From Halanaerobium praevalens DSM 2228 (GTDB lineage Bacteria; Bacillota; Halanaerobiia; Halanaerobiales; Halanaerobiaceae), in assembly GCF_000165465.1 (NCBI RefSeq), contig NC_017455.1, forward strand, positions 1,984,001 through 2,048,000: DNA of 64,000 nt, in the 5' to 3' direction. Shown piece by piece: positions 17,843 through 26,155 of this stretch. The position numbers and the translations under genes are program-made. The first letter of the stretch is position 1, and every line of letters begins with the position of its first letter. Under the pieces are notes generated by a model. The model was given only the letters and a program-made list of their open reading frames with translations. It did no database searches and was not told the DNA's origin.

Positions 17843-17878
17843 GCCGCCTGCTAATTAAAACTCATCTCAGCAGACAGC
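17843..17878 (-). terminator. Terminator after the PHP gene
   Basis: As minus-strand RNA, GCUGUCUGCU pairs with AGCAGGCGGC using two G-U pairs, followed by TTTCTTTACTTT. Confidence 0.65.
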
Positions 17879-17935
17879 TAATATTTCTAAGCTAACGGTT
17901 TATAATTATATAAAACTTTCAGTTAAATTACAAGC

Positions 17936-18823
17936 CTATTTTGGGCTTTCAGAATTTTCTTTTTGCATAAAAGCTTCTAGTTTTTCTAATTCAGCTCTGC
18001 TTAAACCACAGTCCCCTGGCAAAATTCCAGGAGAATTTTCTCCATGGTAATCAGAACCACCTGTTATTAGTAAATCTAGTTCATTTGCAATTTTTTTATA
18101 ATGCTCAGTTGTTTTCTGATCATGTTTAGTTTGATAAACCTCAATTCCTTTTAATCCAACCTCTTTTAACCTTGCAATTTCTGCTTGCTCAAGAGCAGGA
18201 CCATGATTGATAACATAAGGATGTGCAATTACAGGTATTCCACCTGCATTTAAAATTACTTCTATTGCCTCAGCTGGTAAAACATTTTTCTTTTCGGCAT
18301 AAGCTTTTCCTCCACCAGCTATTAATTCTTGAGTAAAAGCATCTCCTATTTCATCAATATATCCCTTTTCTACCATTGCTCTTGCTAGATGAGGACGCCC
18401 TAAACTAACACCTGTAGCAAATTTCTTAACATCCTCAAACTCAAGCGGATAACCCATTTGACTAAGTTTCTCAATCATCTTATGAGTTCTCTCTACTCTT
18501 GAATCTAAAATTGCCTCTGTTAACCCAAGTAAAGCATCATTTTCTAAATCAATAAAATAACCTAAAATATGATATTCAGCTCCACCACGATAAGTAGAAA
18601 TTTCTATTCCTGGAATAACCTTTAAACCCTTTTTACTAGCCAAAGCCTGAGTTTCTTTAACTGAATTAAGATTATCATGATCAGTAACTGCAATAGTCTC
18701 TAAACCTAATTCAAGACAAGTATCTACAAGTTCTGCTGGAGTTGAAGCTCCATCAGAAGCAGTTGTATGCATGTGTAAATCAATTTTTTTTCTTTCTCCA
18801 AAATTATTTTTATTTTTAGACAT
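17936..18823 (-). CDS. PHP-domain phosphoesterase (nucleoside 3',5'-bisphosphate phosphatase-like)
   Basis: 295 residues from ATG 18823. PHP metal motifs: DLHMHTTASDG near the N-terminus, AVTDHDN, PGIEIST, a central VIAHPYV and a C-terminal GGSDYHG, which together hold the three-metal site. The length and order match the YciV/RnaseAM-type family that removes the 3' phosphate from pAp-like nucleotides or trims 5' RNA ends. It could instead be a general PHP phosphatase. A TTG lies directly before the ATG; GGAG is 10 bases upstream of the ATG. Confidence 0.82.
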   Translation of the reverse strand: MSKNKNNFGERKKIDLHMHTTASDGASTPAELVDTCLELGLETIAVTDHDNLNSVKETQALASKKGLKVIPGIEISTYRGGAEYHILGYFIDLENDALLGLTEAILDSRVERTHKMIEKLSQMGYPLEFEDVKKFATGVSLGRPHLARAMVEKGYIDEIGDAFTQELIAGGGKAYAEKKNVLPAEAIEVILNAGGIPVIAHPYVINHGPALEQAEIARLKEVGLKGIEVYQTKHDQKTTEHYKKIANELDLLITGGSDYHGENSPGILPGDCGLSRAELEKLEAFMQKENSESPK

Positions 18824-18989
18824 CAATATCAGTCTCCTTAAACTTTTTTAGACTAAATTTAAAAGCTAAATTAATCTTATTTAGTCAAACTATAGTTTTA
18901 GTTTATCAGAAAAACTTTAAAATATCATTAAATCATAGAAAACAATTTATATTTTTAAATAGATAATTTTTTAACTATTATTAGCTAAA

Positions 18990-19751
18990 TCAAATTCTAC
19001 CCTTTAAATAATACCAAAACAAACCAATCCACTCATGTAAAGCAGTTAAATTAGCATTTAATGCACCACGGCTGGGGAAATAATCTAGCCAACTTAATTT
19101 ATGGTTATAAATAAAACCAGAATGAACAGGCAATACTTCTATCTGTTGGGCTTTAAAAACAGTCATCGATCTTAACATATGATAAGCAGAAGTAAATAAA
19201 TACACTTTTTTAACCTGATGCTGTTTAATCCATTTTCTTAAATACGCTGCATTTTCAAAAGTTGTTTGAGCCTTAGTTTCAGAAAAATAAAATTCTAAAT
19301 CCATTCCTAAATCCTGCAAAAATTCTGAAGCTGCATCTGCTTCAGAAATATTTTGCTGACCAATAGCAACTCCACCAGAATAGATTAAAGGAGTTTTTAA
19401 ACTGCGATGAAGCTCATAACCCTTAACCAAACGCTGCAAACTATGAGTGGAAGGAGTTGTTTTTTTAGCTGAATAATAGTTTGAGCCTCCACCTAAAACT
19501 ACAATGGGGTATTTTTGAGAAACTTCTACTAAATTTCTTTCAGCATAATTTTCCAAAGGATGAACTAAGACTCTAGCTCCCACAGCAGTTGCCAGAAAAA
19601 TAAGAAAAATTAAACTAAAAACCGCAGTCAATCTGATTAATTTAGAACTCTTATTTTTAAATAAATAAATTAAGAAAACAAAATTTAAAACTATAAAAAT
19701 TCCAGGCGGCAGCAAAAAAGAAGCTATTATTTTCTCAAGAGCTAAAATCAA
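18990..19751 (-). CDS. YdcF/SanA-like DUF218 membrane protein
   Basis: About 254 residues from a TTG at 19751; an in-frame ORF extends to 19832 but that part overlaps the preceding gene by 98 bases and lacks a ribosome site. Two N-terminal membrane helices (LLPPGIFIVLNFVFLIYLF and LTAVFSLIFLIFLATAVG), then the DUF218 domain with PIVVLGGGSNY, a central LIYSGG, FSETKAQTTFENA and VYLFTSAYHMLRSM. Family members act in envelope or vancomycin-barrier functions of unknown chemistry. It is coupled to the nucleoside hydrolase gene by overlap. Confidence 0.75.
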   Translation of the reverse strand: MILALEKIIASFLLPPGIFIVLNFVFLIYLFKNKSSKLIRLTAVFSLIFLIFLATAVGARVLVHPLENYAERNLVEVSQKYPIVVLGGGSNYYSAKKTTPSTHSLQRLVKGYELHRSLKTPLIYSGGVAIGQQNISEADAASEFLQDLGMDLEFYFSETKAQTTFENAAYLRKWIKQHQVKKVYLFTSAYHMLRSMTVFKAQQIEVLPVHSGFIYNHKLSWLDYFPSRGALNANLTALHEWIGLFWYYLKGRI

Positions 19752-20628
19752 TTTGATCCCAAGCTCTAAAAACGATATTTTTAAATCTCTTTGTATCAAC
19801 AATAATTGAAGGCAGGTTAATAACTGCTCCACTCTGCAGTTTAGCTGCTGTTTTTTCAGTCTTAATGGTACTGGATTTTAAATCTTCAACACTAGAAACA
19901 AACTGAGACTTATTATAAGCAAAAAGTTCTGGAGCCACAAAATAAACCACAGCTACTAGATCCCACATATAAAAGCCACTTAAACCAATGACTTCAGAAG
20001 AATATTGATACCAGCTTTCAATTGCTTTTTTGATATAAGCACGGATAGCCTTATTTTTAGATCTTTTAATTCTGCGCCATGATTTTTCGCCAAAACGAGC
20101 TGCTAAAGCAAGATTCCTAGATAATAAGGCAACAGGAACTTCAGCTTTTAGTACTTTTTCCGCTGCTTTTGGATCCAGACTAAAATTAAGATCAGTAATT
20201 AATTGATTAGAAATTTCAATTTTTTCTGTAATTCCACCCATAATAATAATTTCTTTTAAATTCCTAAAAAAATCAGGATCAATTTTTGCAGCTGCATATA
20301 AATTTGTTAGAGGGCCAATTGCAATTAGAGTTATTTCATTTTTATTTTCAGCAGCAGTTTGAGCTAAATATTGAGCTGCTTTCGTTTCTAAATCACAAGC
20401 TTTAGCTGCTCCTTTAAAATGTGGTATTTTATTTTTTAAATTAAAATCATTTATCATTTTTTCAGTAGTCTGATAAGTGTTTTCCAAATTACTATTACCA
20501 AAAACACTTGTTAGAGCCATTAAATCTATCTCAGAGCTTCCAACTAAAAAGAGAAATGCTAGGCCAGCAGTAACATCTTTCTGCTTTAGTCCCATTGTAT
20601 TATCAAAATCTAAAATTACTTTTTTCAT
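19735..20628 (-). CDS. Inosine/uridine-preferring nucleoside hydrolase family protein
   Basis: 297 residues from ATG 20628, with AAGGAAGC just upstream; 30 further N-terminal codons of open frame have no ribosome site. The N-terminal metal motif reads VILDFDNTMGLKQKDVTAGLAF: it belongs to the DNTMG variant of the family, but the usual DVDDG is DVTAG here. Later motifs include TSVFGNSNLENTY, LIAIGPLTNLYAA, IIIMGG and NFSLDPKAAEKVL. Expected reaction is N-glycosidic cleavage of nucleosides, though loss of one or two Ca2+-binding aspartates could weaken or change activity. Confidence 0.78.
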   Translation of the reverse strand: MKKVILDFDNTMGLKQKDVTAGLAFLFLVGSSEIDLMALTSVFGNSNLENTYQTTEKMINDFNLKNKIPHFKGAAKACDLETKAAQYLAQTAAENKNEITLIAIGPLTNLYAAAKIDPDFFRNLKEIIIMGGITEKIEISNQLITDLNFSLDPKAAEKVLKAEVPVALLSRNLALAARFGEKSWRRIKRSKNKAIRAYIKKAIESWYQYSSEVIGLSGFYMWDLVAVVYFVAPELFAYNKSQFVSSVEDLKSSTIKTEKTAAKLQSGAVINLPSIIVDTKRFKNIVFRAWDQIDFSS

Positions 20629-20814
20629 TTTAGCTTCCTTAAACCAATTATTTGCTAGTTCTTTGTTTAATTTCAACAAAAATTCAAAAAATCCTGCCTT
20701 TTTACAATTTTTTGGCAAAGCTTAAAATTTGGGATGAAAAATTTTGCTCTAAAGTATATAATAGATAATAAAGAAGATCAATCTTAACTAAAAAGAAAAA
20801 TTAGGAGGCAGCAG

Positions 20815-21723
20815 ATGAATTTTTTCAAAGATAAACTAATAATTATTTTAAGCATTAGCTTTTTTATATTTATTTTTTTTAGTCCTTTAAGTTTAGCTAA
20901 TTATCAAAAATCAGAACTCTTAATTTCCCCCACAGCCTTAAAAGAAAAATTAGAGCTTGATAATAATAAGCTGAAAATAATAGATGTCCGCAGTAGCCTT
21001 AACTATCTTTTAGCTCATATCCCAGGAGCTGTTAATTTACAGCCAGCTAATTTTAGCAATGATAAAGCTTGGGTTTCAGGTTTAATTGCTGAACCACAGA
21101 ATTTTAATTTTGTAGTTGCAAAAAAGGGAATTCATAATGATTCTGAAATTATAATTTATGCTGATCAAAATCAAGTCTGGCCAACAAGGCTCTGGTTTAT
21201 TTTTAAACTTTACGGAAAAAATAAGGTTAGAATCTTAAAAGGAGGGCTTAAAGCCTGGAAGGAAGAAGATTTTGCTTTAGAGAGAATGTCTTTTAGGCCC
21301 CAAAAAGGTGATTTTGTAGTAAATAAAGTCAATAATGATTTGTTAATAAATACTGACACTATTGCTGAAAATCTAAATAATAAAGATTTTTTAATAGTAG
21401 ATACAAGACCGAAAGCAGAATTTTTAGGACAAAACACAACAGCAAAGGCTCAACGTCAGGGTAGAATCCCTAATTCTGTACACTTAGATTGGCAAGAATT
21501 TTTAGATCAAAATAATAATTTTAAATCAATAGCAGTTATTAAAGAAATTTTGGCAGCTAAAGGAATTAATAAAAATAAAGAAACTATTGTCTTTTTATCG
21601 CGTGAGGGAGTTGAGGCCAGTTTTAGTTTTTTTACTCTCAAATTATTAGGCTATAATAATCTAAAATTATATGATGATTCCTGGCTTGGCTGGAGTCAAA
21701 GAAAAGATTTACCAATTCAATAA
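20815..21723 (+). CDS. Exported tandem rhodanese-like protein without catalytic cysteine
   Basis: 302 residues on the plus strand, ATG preceded by AGGAGGCAGCAG. An N-terminal signal or anchor (IIILSISFFIFIFFSPLSLA) is followed by two rhodanese domains: KIIDVRSSLNYLLAHIPGAVNL ... RLWFIFKLYG ... ILKGGLKAW, and FLIVDTRPKAEF ... GRIPNSVHLDW. In active sulfurtransferases the second domain has Cys-x-x-Gly-x; here the loop reads FLSREGVEAS, Ser in place of Cys. Activity as thiosulfate or 3-mercaptopyruvate sulfurtransferase is therefore doubtful; a binding role is possible. Transcribed alone, divergent from the nucleoside hydrolase gene. Confidence 0.8.
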   Translation: MNFFKDKLIIILSISFFIFIFFSPLSLANYQKSELLISPTALKEKLELDNNKLKIIDVRSSLNYLLAHIPGAVNLQPANFSNDKAWVSGLIAEPQNFNFVVAKKGIHNDSEIIIYADQNQVWPTRLWFIFKLYGKNKVRILKGGLKAWKEEDFALERMSFRPQKGDFVVNKVNNDLLINTDTIAENLNNKDFLIVDTRPKAEFLGQNTTAKAQRQGRIPNSVHLDWQEFLDQNNNFKSIAVIKEILAAKGINKNKETIVFLSREGVEASFSFFTLKLLGYNNLKLYDDSWLGWSQRKDLPIQ

Positions 21724-21783
21724 AAAACCCCTTTTTTCTAAACTAAATTTTTAATAGCCAATCTAGTTATTAAAAGGGGTTTT
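21724..21783. terminator. Bidirectional terminator
   Basis: AAAACCCCTTTT (21724-21735) pairs with AAAAGGGGTTTT (21772-21783) around a 36-base loop. It lies between the converging rhodanese and YaiI genes and has T-runs on both strands. Confidence 0.75.
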
Positions 21784-21821
21784 AATCTCAAACTGATATT
21801 TATTTATTAAATTTTATTCTC

Positions 21822-22256
21822 TTAAGAGTTTTCAATTAGCCTAGTTAATCCTTTTTGAAAACGCTGATCATCAAGTTCTGATCTTTTCTGGTGGCTAGTC
21901 TGCCTACCAGTTCTTTTTCTAGTTTTAAACTGAAAGTGTCTTTTAGCCAAAAGCATTTCTATATTTTGGTCAGTAAACTCTCTCCCAGAAAAACTGAGAA
22001 CCTTTGCTTTTTTTGCTAAAGCTAAAGCAGCAAGACCATAATCAGATGTAATAACAATATCCTCTGGCTCTATATTGTTACAAAGCAGCATATCAACAGA
22101 TTGAAAACCTTGATCAACAACCTTTAAAACTCCATATTCAAGTTGGTGCTGATGGTTTAAATCAGTATAAACAATTAAATCAATTGTAGAAGCTGCTGCT
22201 AACTCAACAATAATTTCAATTACAGGACAACTATCTCCATCAACTAAAATTCGCAT
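21822..22256 (-). CDS. YaiI/YqxD family protein (DUF188, UPF0178)
   Basis: 144 residues, the usual family length. NYN/PIN-like fold markers: ILVDGDSCPVIEII at the start, QGFQSVDMLL, DIVITSDYGLAALALAKKA, and the C-terminal RHFQFKTRKRTGRQTSHQKR-type basic segment (given as region 109-129). The biochemical role is unknown; the acidic residues suggest a nuclease. Its ATG overlaps the stop of the adenosyltransferase gene (TAATG). Confidence 0.88.
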   Translation of the reverse strand: MRILVDGDSCPVIEIIVELAAASTIDLIVYTDLNHQHQLEYGVLKVVDQGFQSVDMLLCNNIEPEDIVITSDYGLAALALAKKAKVLSFSGREFTDQNIEMLLAKRHFQFKTRKRTGRQTSHQKRSELDDQRFQKGLTRLIENS

Positions 22257-22807
22257 TACTTTTTAAAATTAACATAATCCAAATCAGTTTCAGAATAACG
22301 AGCTAAAGTATAAATTAAATCTGAGAGACGATTAACATATTTCTGTAAATCTAAACTAATATCTGCTTTACCAGCTAATTTTGTAATCCGTCTTTCAGCT
22401 CTTCTACAAATAGTTCTAGCTTGGTGTAAAGCACCACTAGCTTTAGAACTACCAGGAATAATAAACATCGATCTTTCTTTTTTGTTCATCTGTTCTAAAT
22501 AATAGTCAATCTTATCTTCTAGAAATTTTATATCTTCTTCAGTGATTTTTTCAGGAAACTTATTCCAATTAGGTGTTGCTAATTCCCCAGCTAAATTAAA
22601 TAATTTACGCTGAATAGAACGAATAAGATCATAAATTTCTTCATCATCTACAAAATTCTTAGCAAAGCCCAAAACAGAATTAAGCTCATCTACTGTACCA
22701 TAACTTTCTACTCTCACAGAATCTTTAGGCACGCGAGAATTGTCATAAAGACTTGTTTTACCTTTGTCTCCACCCTTAGTATAAATTTTCATGTCTTTAC
22801 CTTCCAT
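22256..22807 (-). CDS. Cob(I)alamin adenosyltransferase (PduO type)
   Basis: 183 residues. Converts cob(I)alamin plus ATP to adenosylcobalamin. The PduO-type ATP-binding start KIYTKGGDKGKTSLYDNSRVPK is present (region 6-27), then VESYGTVDELNS, FIIPGSSKASGALHQARTICRRAER and VNRLSDLIYTLARY. The product is the cofactor of glutamate mutase encoded at 40.5-44 kb, a functional link despite the distance. ATG 22807 has AGGAG 10 bases upstream; ATG 22792 with AAGG is a plausible alternative start. Confidence 0.92.
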   Translation of the reverse strand: MEGKDMKIYTKGGDKGKTSLYDNSRVPKDSVRVESYGTVDELNSVLGFAKNFVDDEEIYDLIRSIQRKLFNLAGELATPNWNKFPEKITEEDIKFLEDKIDYYLEQMNKKERSMFIIPGSSKASGALHQARTICRRAERRITKLAGKADISLDLQKYVNRLSDLIYTLARYSETDLDYVNFKK

Positions 22808-22847
22808 TTGATCACTTCTCCTTTTTATTTTTTTAATTTGACTTAGC

Positions 22848-23492
22848 TTAGGGAATAGTTACTTTTTTCTCTAAACGATTAAATAAATAAACAAAAAACA
22901 TAATTACAGCTAAATAAATTAAAGCTACTAAAAAATAAACATTAAAGAATTGATAATTACGACTAGCTAGTAATTTTGCTTCTGTCATTAATTCTTTAGC
23001 TCCAATTACATAAGCTAAAGATGAATATTTGATCATATAAATAAACTCATTTGTCCAAGCTGGAATTACTCTTCTTAAGGCTTGTGGTAAAATAATATAT
23101 CTAATACCCTGCCATTTAGTCATCCCAATAGATTGGGCTGCCTTAAGTTGACTCCCACTAATTGACTGAATTGAGCCTCTTAAATATTCTGCCTGATATA
23201 CCCCACTATTAATAATAAAGCTAATCACAGCAGCAGTAAGTGGAGCTAAGCGAATTCCATAACTAGGCAGACCATAATAAATTATAAAAAGTTGAACTAA
23301 AAGTGGTGTGCCACGAATAATAGAAATAAATATTCTCACTAAAGTAGAAATAACTTTATTTCCATAAATTTTTCCCAGAGCTAATAAACTACCTAAAATA
23401 GTTCCCGAAAAACAAGAAATGATTGTAACAAATACAGTAACTCCAAGTCCTCGCAAAAATAAGGGATAATATTCACTTAAAATATCTAACAT
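22848..23492 (-). CDS. Polar amino-acid ABC importer permease (second subunit)
   Basis: 214 residues, HisM/GlnP family. Membrane helices, a VRIFISIIRGTPLLVQLFIIYYGLP element (region 51-75) typical of polar amino-acid permeases, and the EAA loop GSQLKAAQSIGMTKWQGIRYIILPQALR. It overlaps the ATPase stop by one base. With the paralogous permease at 24240-24926 it probably forms a heterodimer. Substrate not decidable from sequence. Confidence 0.88.
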   Translation of the reverse strand: MLDILSEYYPLFLRGLGVTVFVTIISCFSGTILGSLLALGKIYGNKVISTLVRIFISIIRGTPLLVQLFIIYYGLPSYGIRLAPLTAAVISFIINSGVYQAEYLRGSIQSISGSQLKAAQSIGMTKWQGIRYIILPQALRRVIPAWTNEFIYMIKYSSLAYVIGAKELMTEAKLLASRNYQFFNVYFLVALIYLAVIMFFVYLFNRLEKKVTIP

Positions 23493-24250
23493 TAATTTTC
23501 ACCCTCACCATATAAGTTAGTCAACTGAAATAAAAATTCCTTTGTTCTTTGATGATCAGGATTTGTAAATAACTTCTCTGGGTCACCCTGTTCAACAATG
23601 TTTCCAGCTTCCATAAAAATTAACTCATCAGCAACACTGCGAGCAAAACCCATTTCATGAGTTACAACTAACATTGTCATTCCTTCTTCTGCCAAGTTAC
23701 GCATAACTTTTAGTACTTCTCCAGTTAATTCAGGATCTAAAGCAGAAGTAGGCTCATCAAATAAAATTAATTTAGGCTGCATTGCTAAAGCACGAGCAAT
23801 ACCTACTCTTTGTTTTTGGCCCCCTGATAATTGAGAGGGATAAGAAGCTGCATATTCTTTAAGTCCTACTCTTTCTAATTCTAAAAGAGCTAATTCTTCT
23901 GCTTCTTTTTTATCCATTTTTTTAACTTTAGTTAAACCAACCATTACATTTCCTTTGGCAGTTAAATGATTAAATAAACCAAAATCTTGAAAAACAAAGC
24001 CAATCTGCTGTCTTATTTCGTTAATTTTCTGAGCAGTGGTAATTTCCTGATCTTCTAAATATATTTTCCCCTTTTTAGGTGGAATTAAACGAATAATATT
24101 ATTTAAAATTGTACTTTTTCCAGTTCCACTTGGTCCAACAATAACTTTAGTTTCTCCTTTATCTAAAGCAAAGGAAATCCCTTTTAAAACTTCTTCATTT
24201 TCAAAACTATGATGTAAATCTTCTATTTTCAATAAATGCTTAGTAGGCAT
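23492..24250 (-). CDS. Polar amino-acid ABC importer ATPase (GlnQ-like)
   Basis: About 253 residues from ATG 24250 (AGGGGG 8 bases upstream; the longer frame begins at a TTG). Walker [11 protein letters not shown]-loop, signature [16 protein letters not shown], Walker [16 protein letters not shown]-loop VTHEMGFA: a complete HisP/GlnQ-type ATPase. It sits between two permease genes and overlaps both (11 and 1 bases). Confidence 0.93.
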   Translation of the reverse strand: MPTKHLLKIEDLHHSFENEEVLKGISFALDKGETKVIVGPSGTGKSTILNNIIRLIPPKKGKIYLEDQEITTAQKINEIRQQIGFVFQDFGLFNHLTAKGNVMVGLTKVKKMDKKEAEELALLELERVGLKEYAASYPSQLSGGQKQRVGIARALAMQPKLILFDEPTSALDPELTGEVLKVMRNLAEEGMTMLVVTHEMGFARSVADELIFMEAGNIVEQGDPEKLFTNPDHQRTKEFLFQLTNLYGEGEN

Positions 24251-24926
24251 CTGAATGTCCCCCTTCAATACCTATCCCTGGAATCTTATATTTTTTCTCA
24301 AACAGAGATAGAGCTCCATTAACTATAGTTGTTAAAACAAAATAAATTGCAGCAATGGTCAAATAAATTAACATTGGCCTATTTGCAGTAGCAATAAAAT
24401 ATTCTCCCTGTCTTAAAAGTTCTACAACTCCAATTGTAAAAGCAAGTGAAGTATCTTTCAGTACAATTGCTGATTCATTAGCAACAGGAGGTAAAGCAAT
24501 TCTAATGGCCTGTGGGCTAATTATATAAAAGAAAGCCTTCATTTTACTCATGCCAAGGGAAAGAGCTGCATTCATTTGTGAACCCCCAACTGACTGAATA
24601 GCTCCCCGATAAATTTGAGATTGATAAGCTGCAGATCGAAGTCCAATTCCAATCACTGCTGCTTTAAAAATTGAAATTTGTAAACCCAGCATTGGCAAAC
24701 CAAAATTTAGTAAAAGTAAAATTAATAATAAAGGAATACTGCGGGCCAAACGCTCATAAACTGCTACTAAAGCCTGAACCAGCTTATTTCCATAAGCCTG
24801 TGCAAAAGCCACAGGTAAACCAATTACTACTCCAATTAAAAGGCTCCAAAAGGTTAATTGAATGGTCACTAAAGTTCCTTCTAAAAGATAAGGTAATGCT
24901 TCTTTAATTATTTCTAAATTATTCAT
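24240..24926 (-). CDS. Polar amino-acid ABC importer permease (first subunit)
   Basis: 228 residues, HisQ/GlnP-type. Membrane helices, [20 protein letters not shown] (residues about 60-79) and the EAA loop [28 protein letters not shown]. The promoter-proximal side carries a terminator hairpin (25131-25165) after the binding-protein gene, so the permease/ATPase genes are probably expressed by partial read-through at a lower level. Confidence 0.88.
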   Translation of the reverse strand: MNNLEIIKEALPYLLEGTLVTIQLTFWSLLIGVVIGLPVAFAQAYGNKLVQALVAVYERLARSIPLLLILLLLNFGLPMLGLQISIFKAAVIGIGLRSAAYQSQIYRGAIQSVGGSQMNAALSLGMSKMKAFFYIISPQAIRIALPPVANESAIVLKDTSLAFTIGVVELLRQGEYFIATANRPMLIYLTIAAIYFVLTTIVNGALSLFEKKYKIPGIGIEGGHSDAY

Positions 24927-25130
24927 AATCTGTCCTTTCTCAAAAATTTTAACAAACTTTTAAAATCATAATTCCACTCTTAAAAGTTATTTTAAATTAT
25001 TTAATCTAATTTTTTAAAATAAAATCTATGATTAAGCAGTTTCAATTAATTCCCACAATCAACTAACTTTTGAGAATAAAATCATTTAACAGGCAAAAAA
25101 TTAAGCTTAACTCTAAAATTAAAAAAACTC

Positions 25131-25165
25131 CCCCCTATTTTAGCAAAGTTAAACCAAAATAGAGG
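25131..25165 (-). terminator. Attenuating terminator between binding protein and permease genes
   Basis: CCTCTATTTTGG pairs with CTAAAATAGGGG and is followed on the minus strand by GGAGTTTTTTTAATTTT, about 20 bases past the binding-protein stop. It would allow more binding protein than membrane subunits. Confidence 0.75.
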
Positions 25166-25182
25166 AAAAGTATAATTAAATT

Positions 25183-25917
25183 TTATTCAAAATGTTTTTC
25201 AATTAATTGATCCATAGTTCCATTTTCTTTTAATTTTGCTAAACCTTCATTTAACTTTTGTCTAAGCTCTTCATTATTTTTACTAACAGCAATTCCATAT
25301 TCTTCTCCAGTAATTACTTCTGCTACTACCTTAACTGGATTATTTTTACTATAAGTTTCTGCAACTGGTTTATCTAAAACAGCTGCATCAATGTTTTTAT
25401 TAGCTAAATCTCTAATCACAAAAACAAAAGAATCATAGTTTCTGATCTCACCTGTTAAAATATCAGCCTTAATTAATTTGTTTCTCACCCAAGCATCACC
25501 AGTAGTACCAGTTTGAACTCCAATATCATTATCCCCAAATAAAACTGTTAAGTCTTCCTCGGAATCCTGATGGACTAAGACTGATTGGTTAGCAGAATAA
25601 TAGGGCTCAGAAAAAGAAACAACCTTTTTTCTTTGCTCACTAATTGTCATTCCAGCAGCTACCAGATCTAAACTACCAGAAGCTAACCCTGGAACTAAAG
25701 AATCAAAACTAAGATCTCTAAATTCAACTTCAAACCCCTGCAAATCAGCAATTGCTTTAACTATATCAATATCAAAACCTACTATTTCACCAGCTTCTAC
25801 ATATTCAAAAGGTGGAAAACTTGCATTAGTCCCTACAACATAGCGCTGAGCCATAACCCCAGAACTTAAAGTCAACACTGTCAAAACTACTAAAATTGTT
25901 ACTAAAGTTTTTTTCAT
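25183..25917 (-). CDS. Polar amino-acid ABC importer, periplasmic binding protein
   Basis: 244 residues, SBP family 3. Signal peptide ending GVMAQ without lipobox cysteine, so soluble. Motifs: YVVGTNASFPPFEYVEAGEIVGFDIDI (region 26-52), LDLVAAGMTISEQRKKVVSFSEPYY, IGVQTGTTGDAW and a late GIAVSKNNEEL. Binds a polar amino acid; the Arg and Asp contacts to the alpha-amino and carboxyl groups are conserved in this layout. RBS AAAGGAGG. First gene of the operon. Confidence 0.9.
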   Translation of the reverse strand: MKKTLVTILVVLTVLTLSSGVMAQRYVVGTNASFPPFEYVEAGEIVGFDIDIVKAIADLQGFEVEFRDLSFDSLVPGLASGSLDLVAAGMTISEQRKKVVSFSEPYYSANQSVLVHQDSEEDLTVLFGDNDIGVQTGTTGDAWVRNKLIKADILTGEIRNYDSFVFVIRDLANKNIDAAVLDKPVAETYSKNNPVKVVAEVITGEEYGIAVSKNNEELRQKLNEGLAKLKENGTMDQLIEKHFE

Positions 25918-26002
25918 TTAAATAATTCCTCCTTTAATTAGATTGCTAAATTCTCACTACTCTTTTTACTGCTCTCTTGCTAAAAAAAATATCTTAACAT
26001 TG

Positions 26003-26031
26003 ATTATACCATAATCCTGGAATTAGCAAAA
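26003..26031 (-). promoter_or_regulatory. Promoter of the amino-acid ABC importer
   Basis: Minus-strand extended -10 TGGTATAAT (TATAAT at 26003-26008), with a weak -35 TTTTGC 17 bases upstream. Confidence 0.55.
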
Positions 26032-26087
26032 GCTATATTTAAATTTAATTTAAGACTTAATCTTCTGAAACTTAAATTAAATAAAAA

Positions 26088-26122
26088 AATTCCTGCTGTC
26101 TAGCTTAATTACAGCAGGAATT
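26088..26122 (-). terminator. Terminator of ahpCF
   Basis: Stem AATTCCTGCTGT / ACAGCAGGAATT followed on the minus strand by TTTTTTATTTAATTT, about 35 bases after the ahpF stop. Confidence 0.88.
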
Positions 26123-26155
26123 ATAATTATCATTTTTTATTATGGGGTGTTTTTC

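Noticed and set aside
22256-22900. Cobalamin riboswitch near the adenosyltransferase gene
   Set aside because: No B12-box-like sequence is present in the short gap upstream, and the gene follows another at 40 bases.
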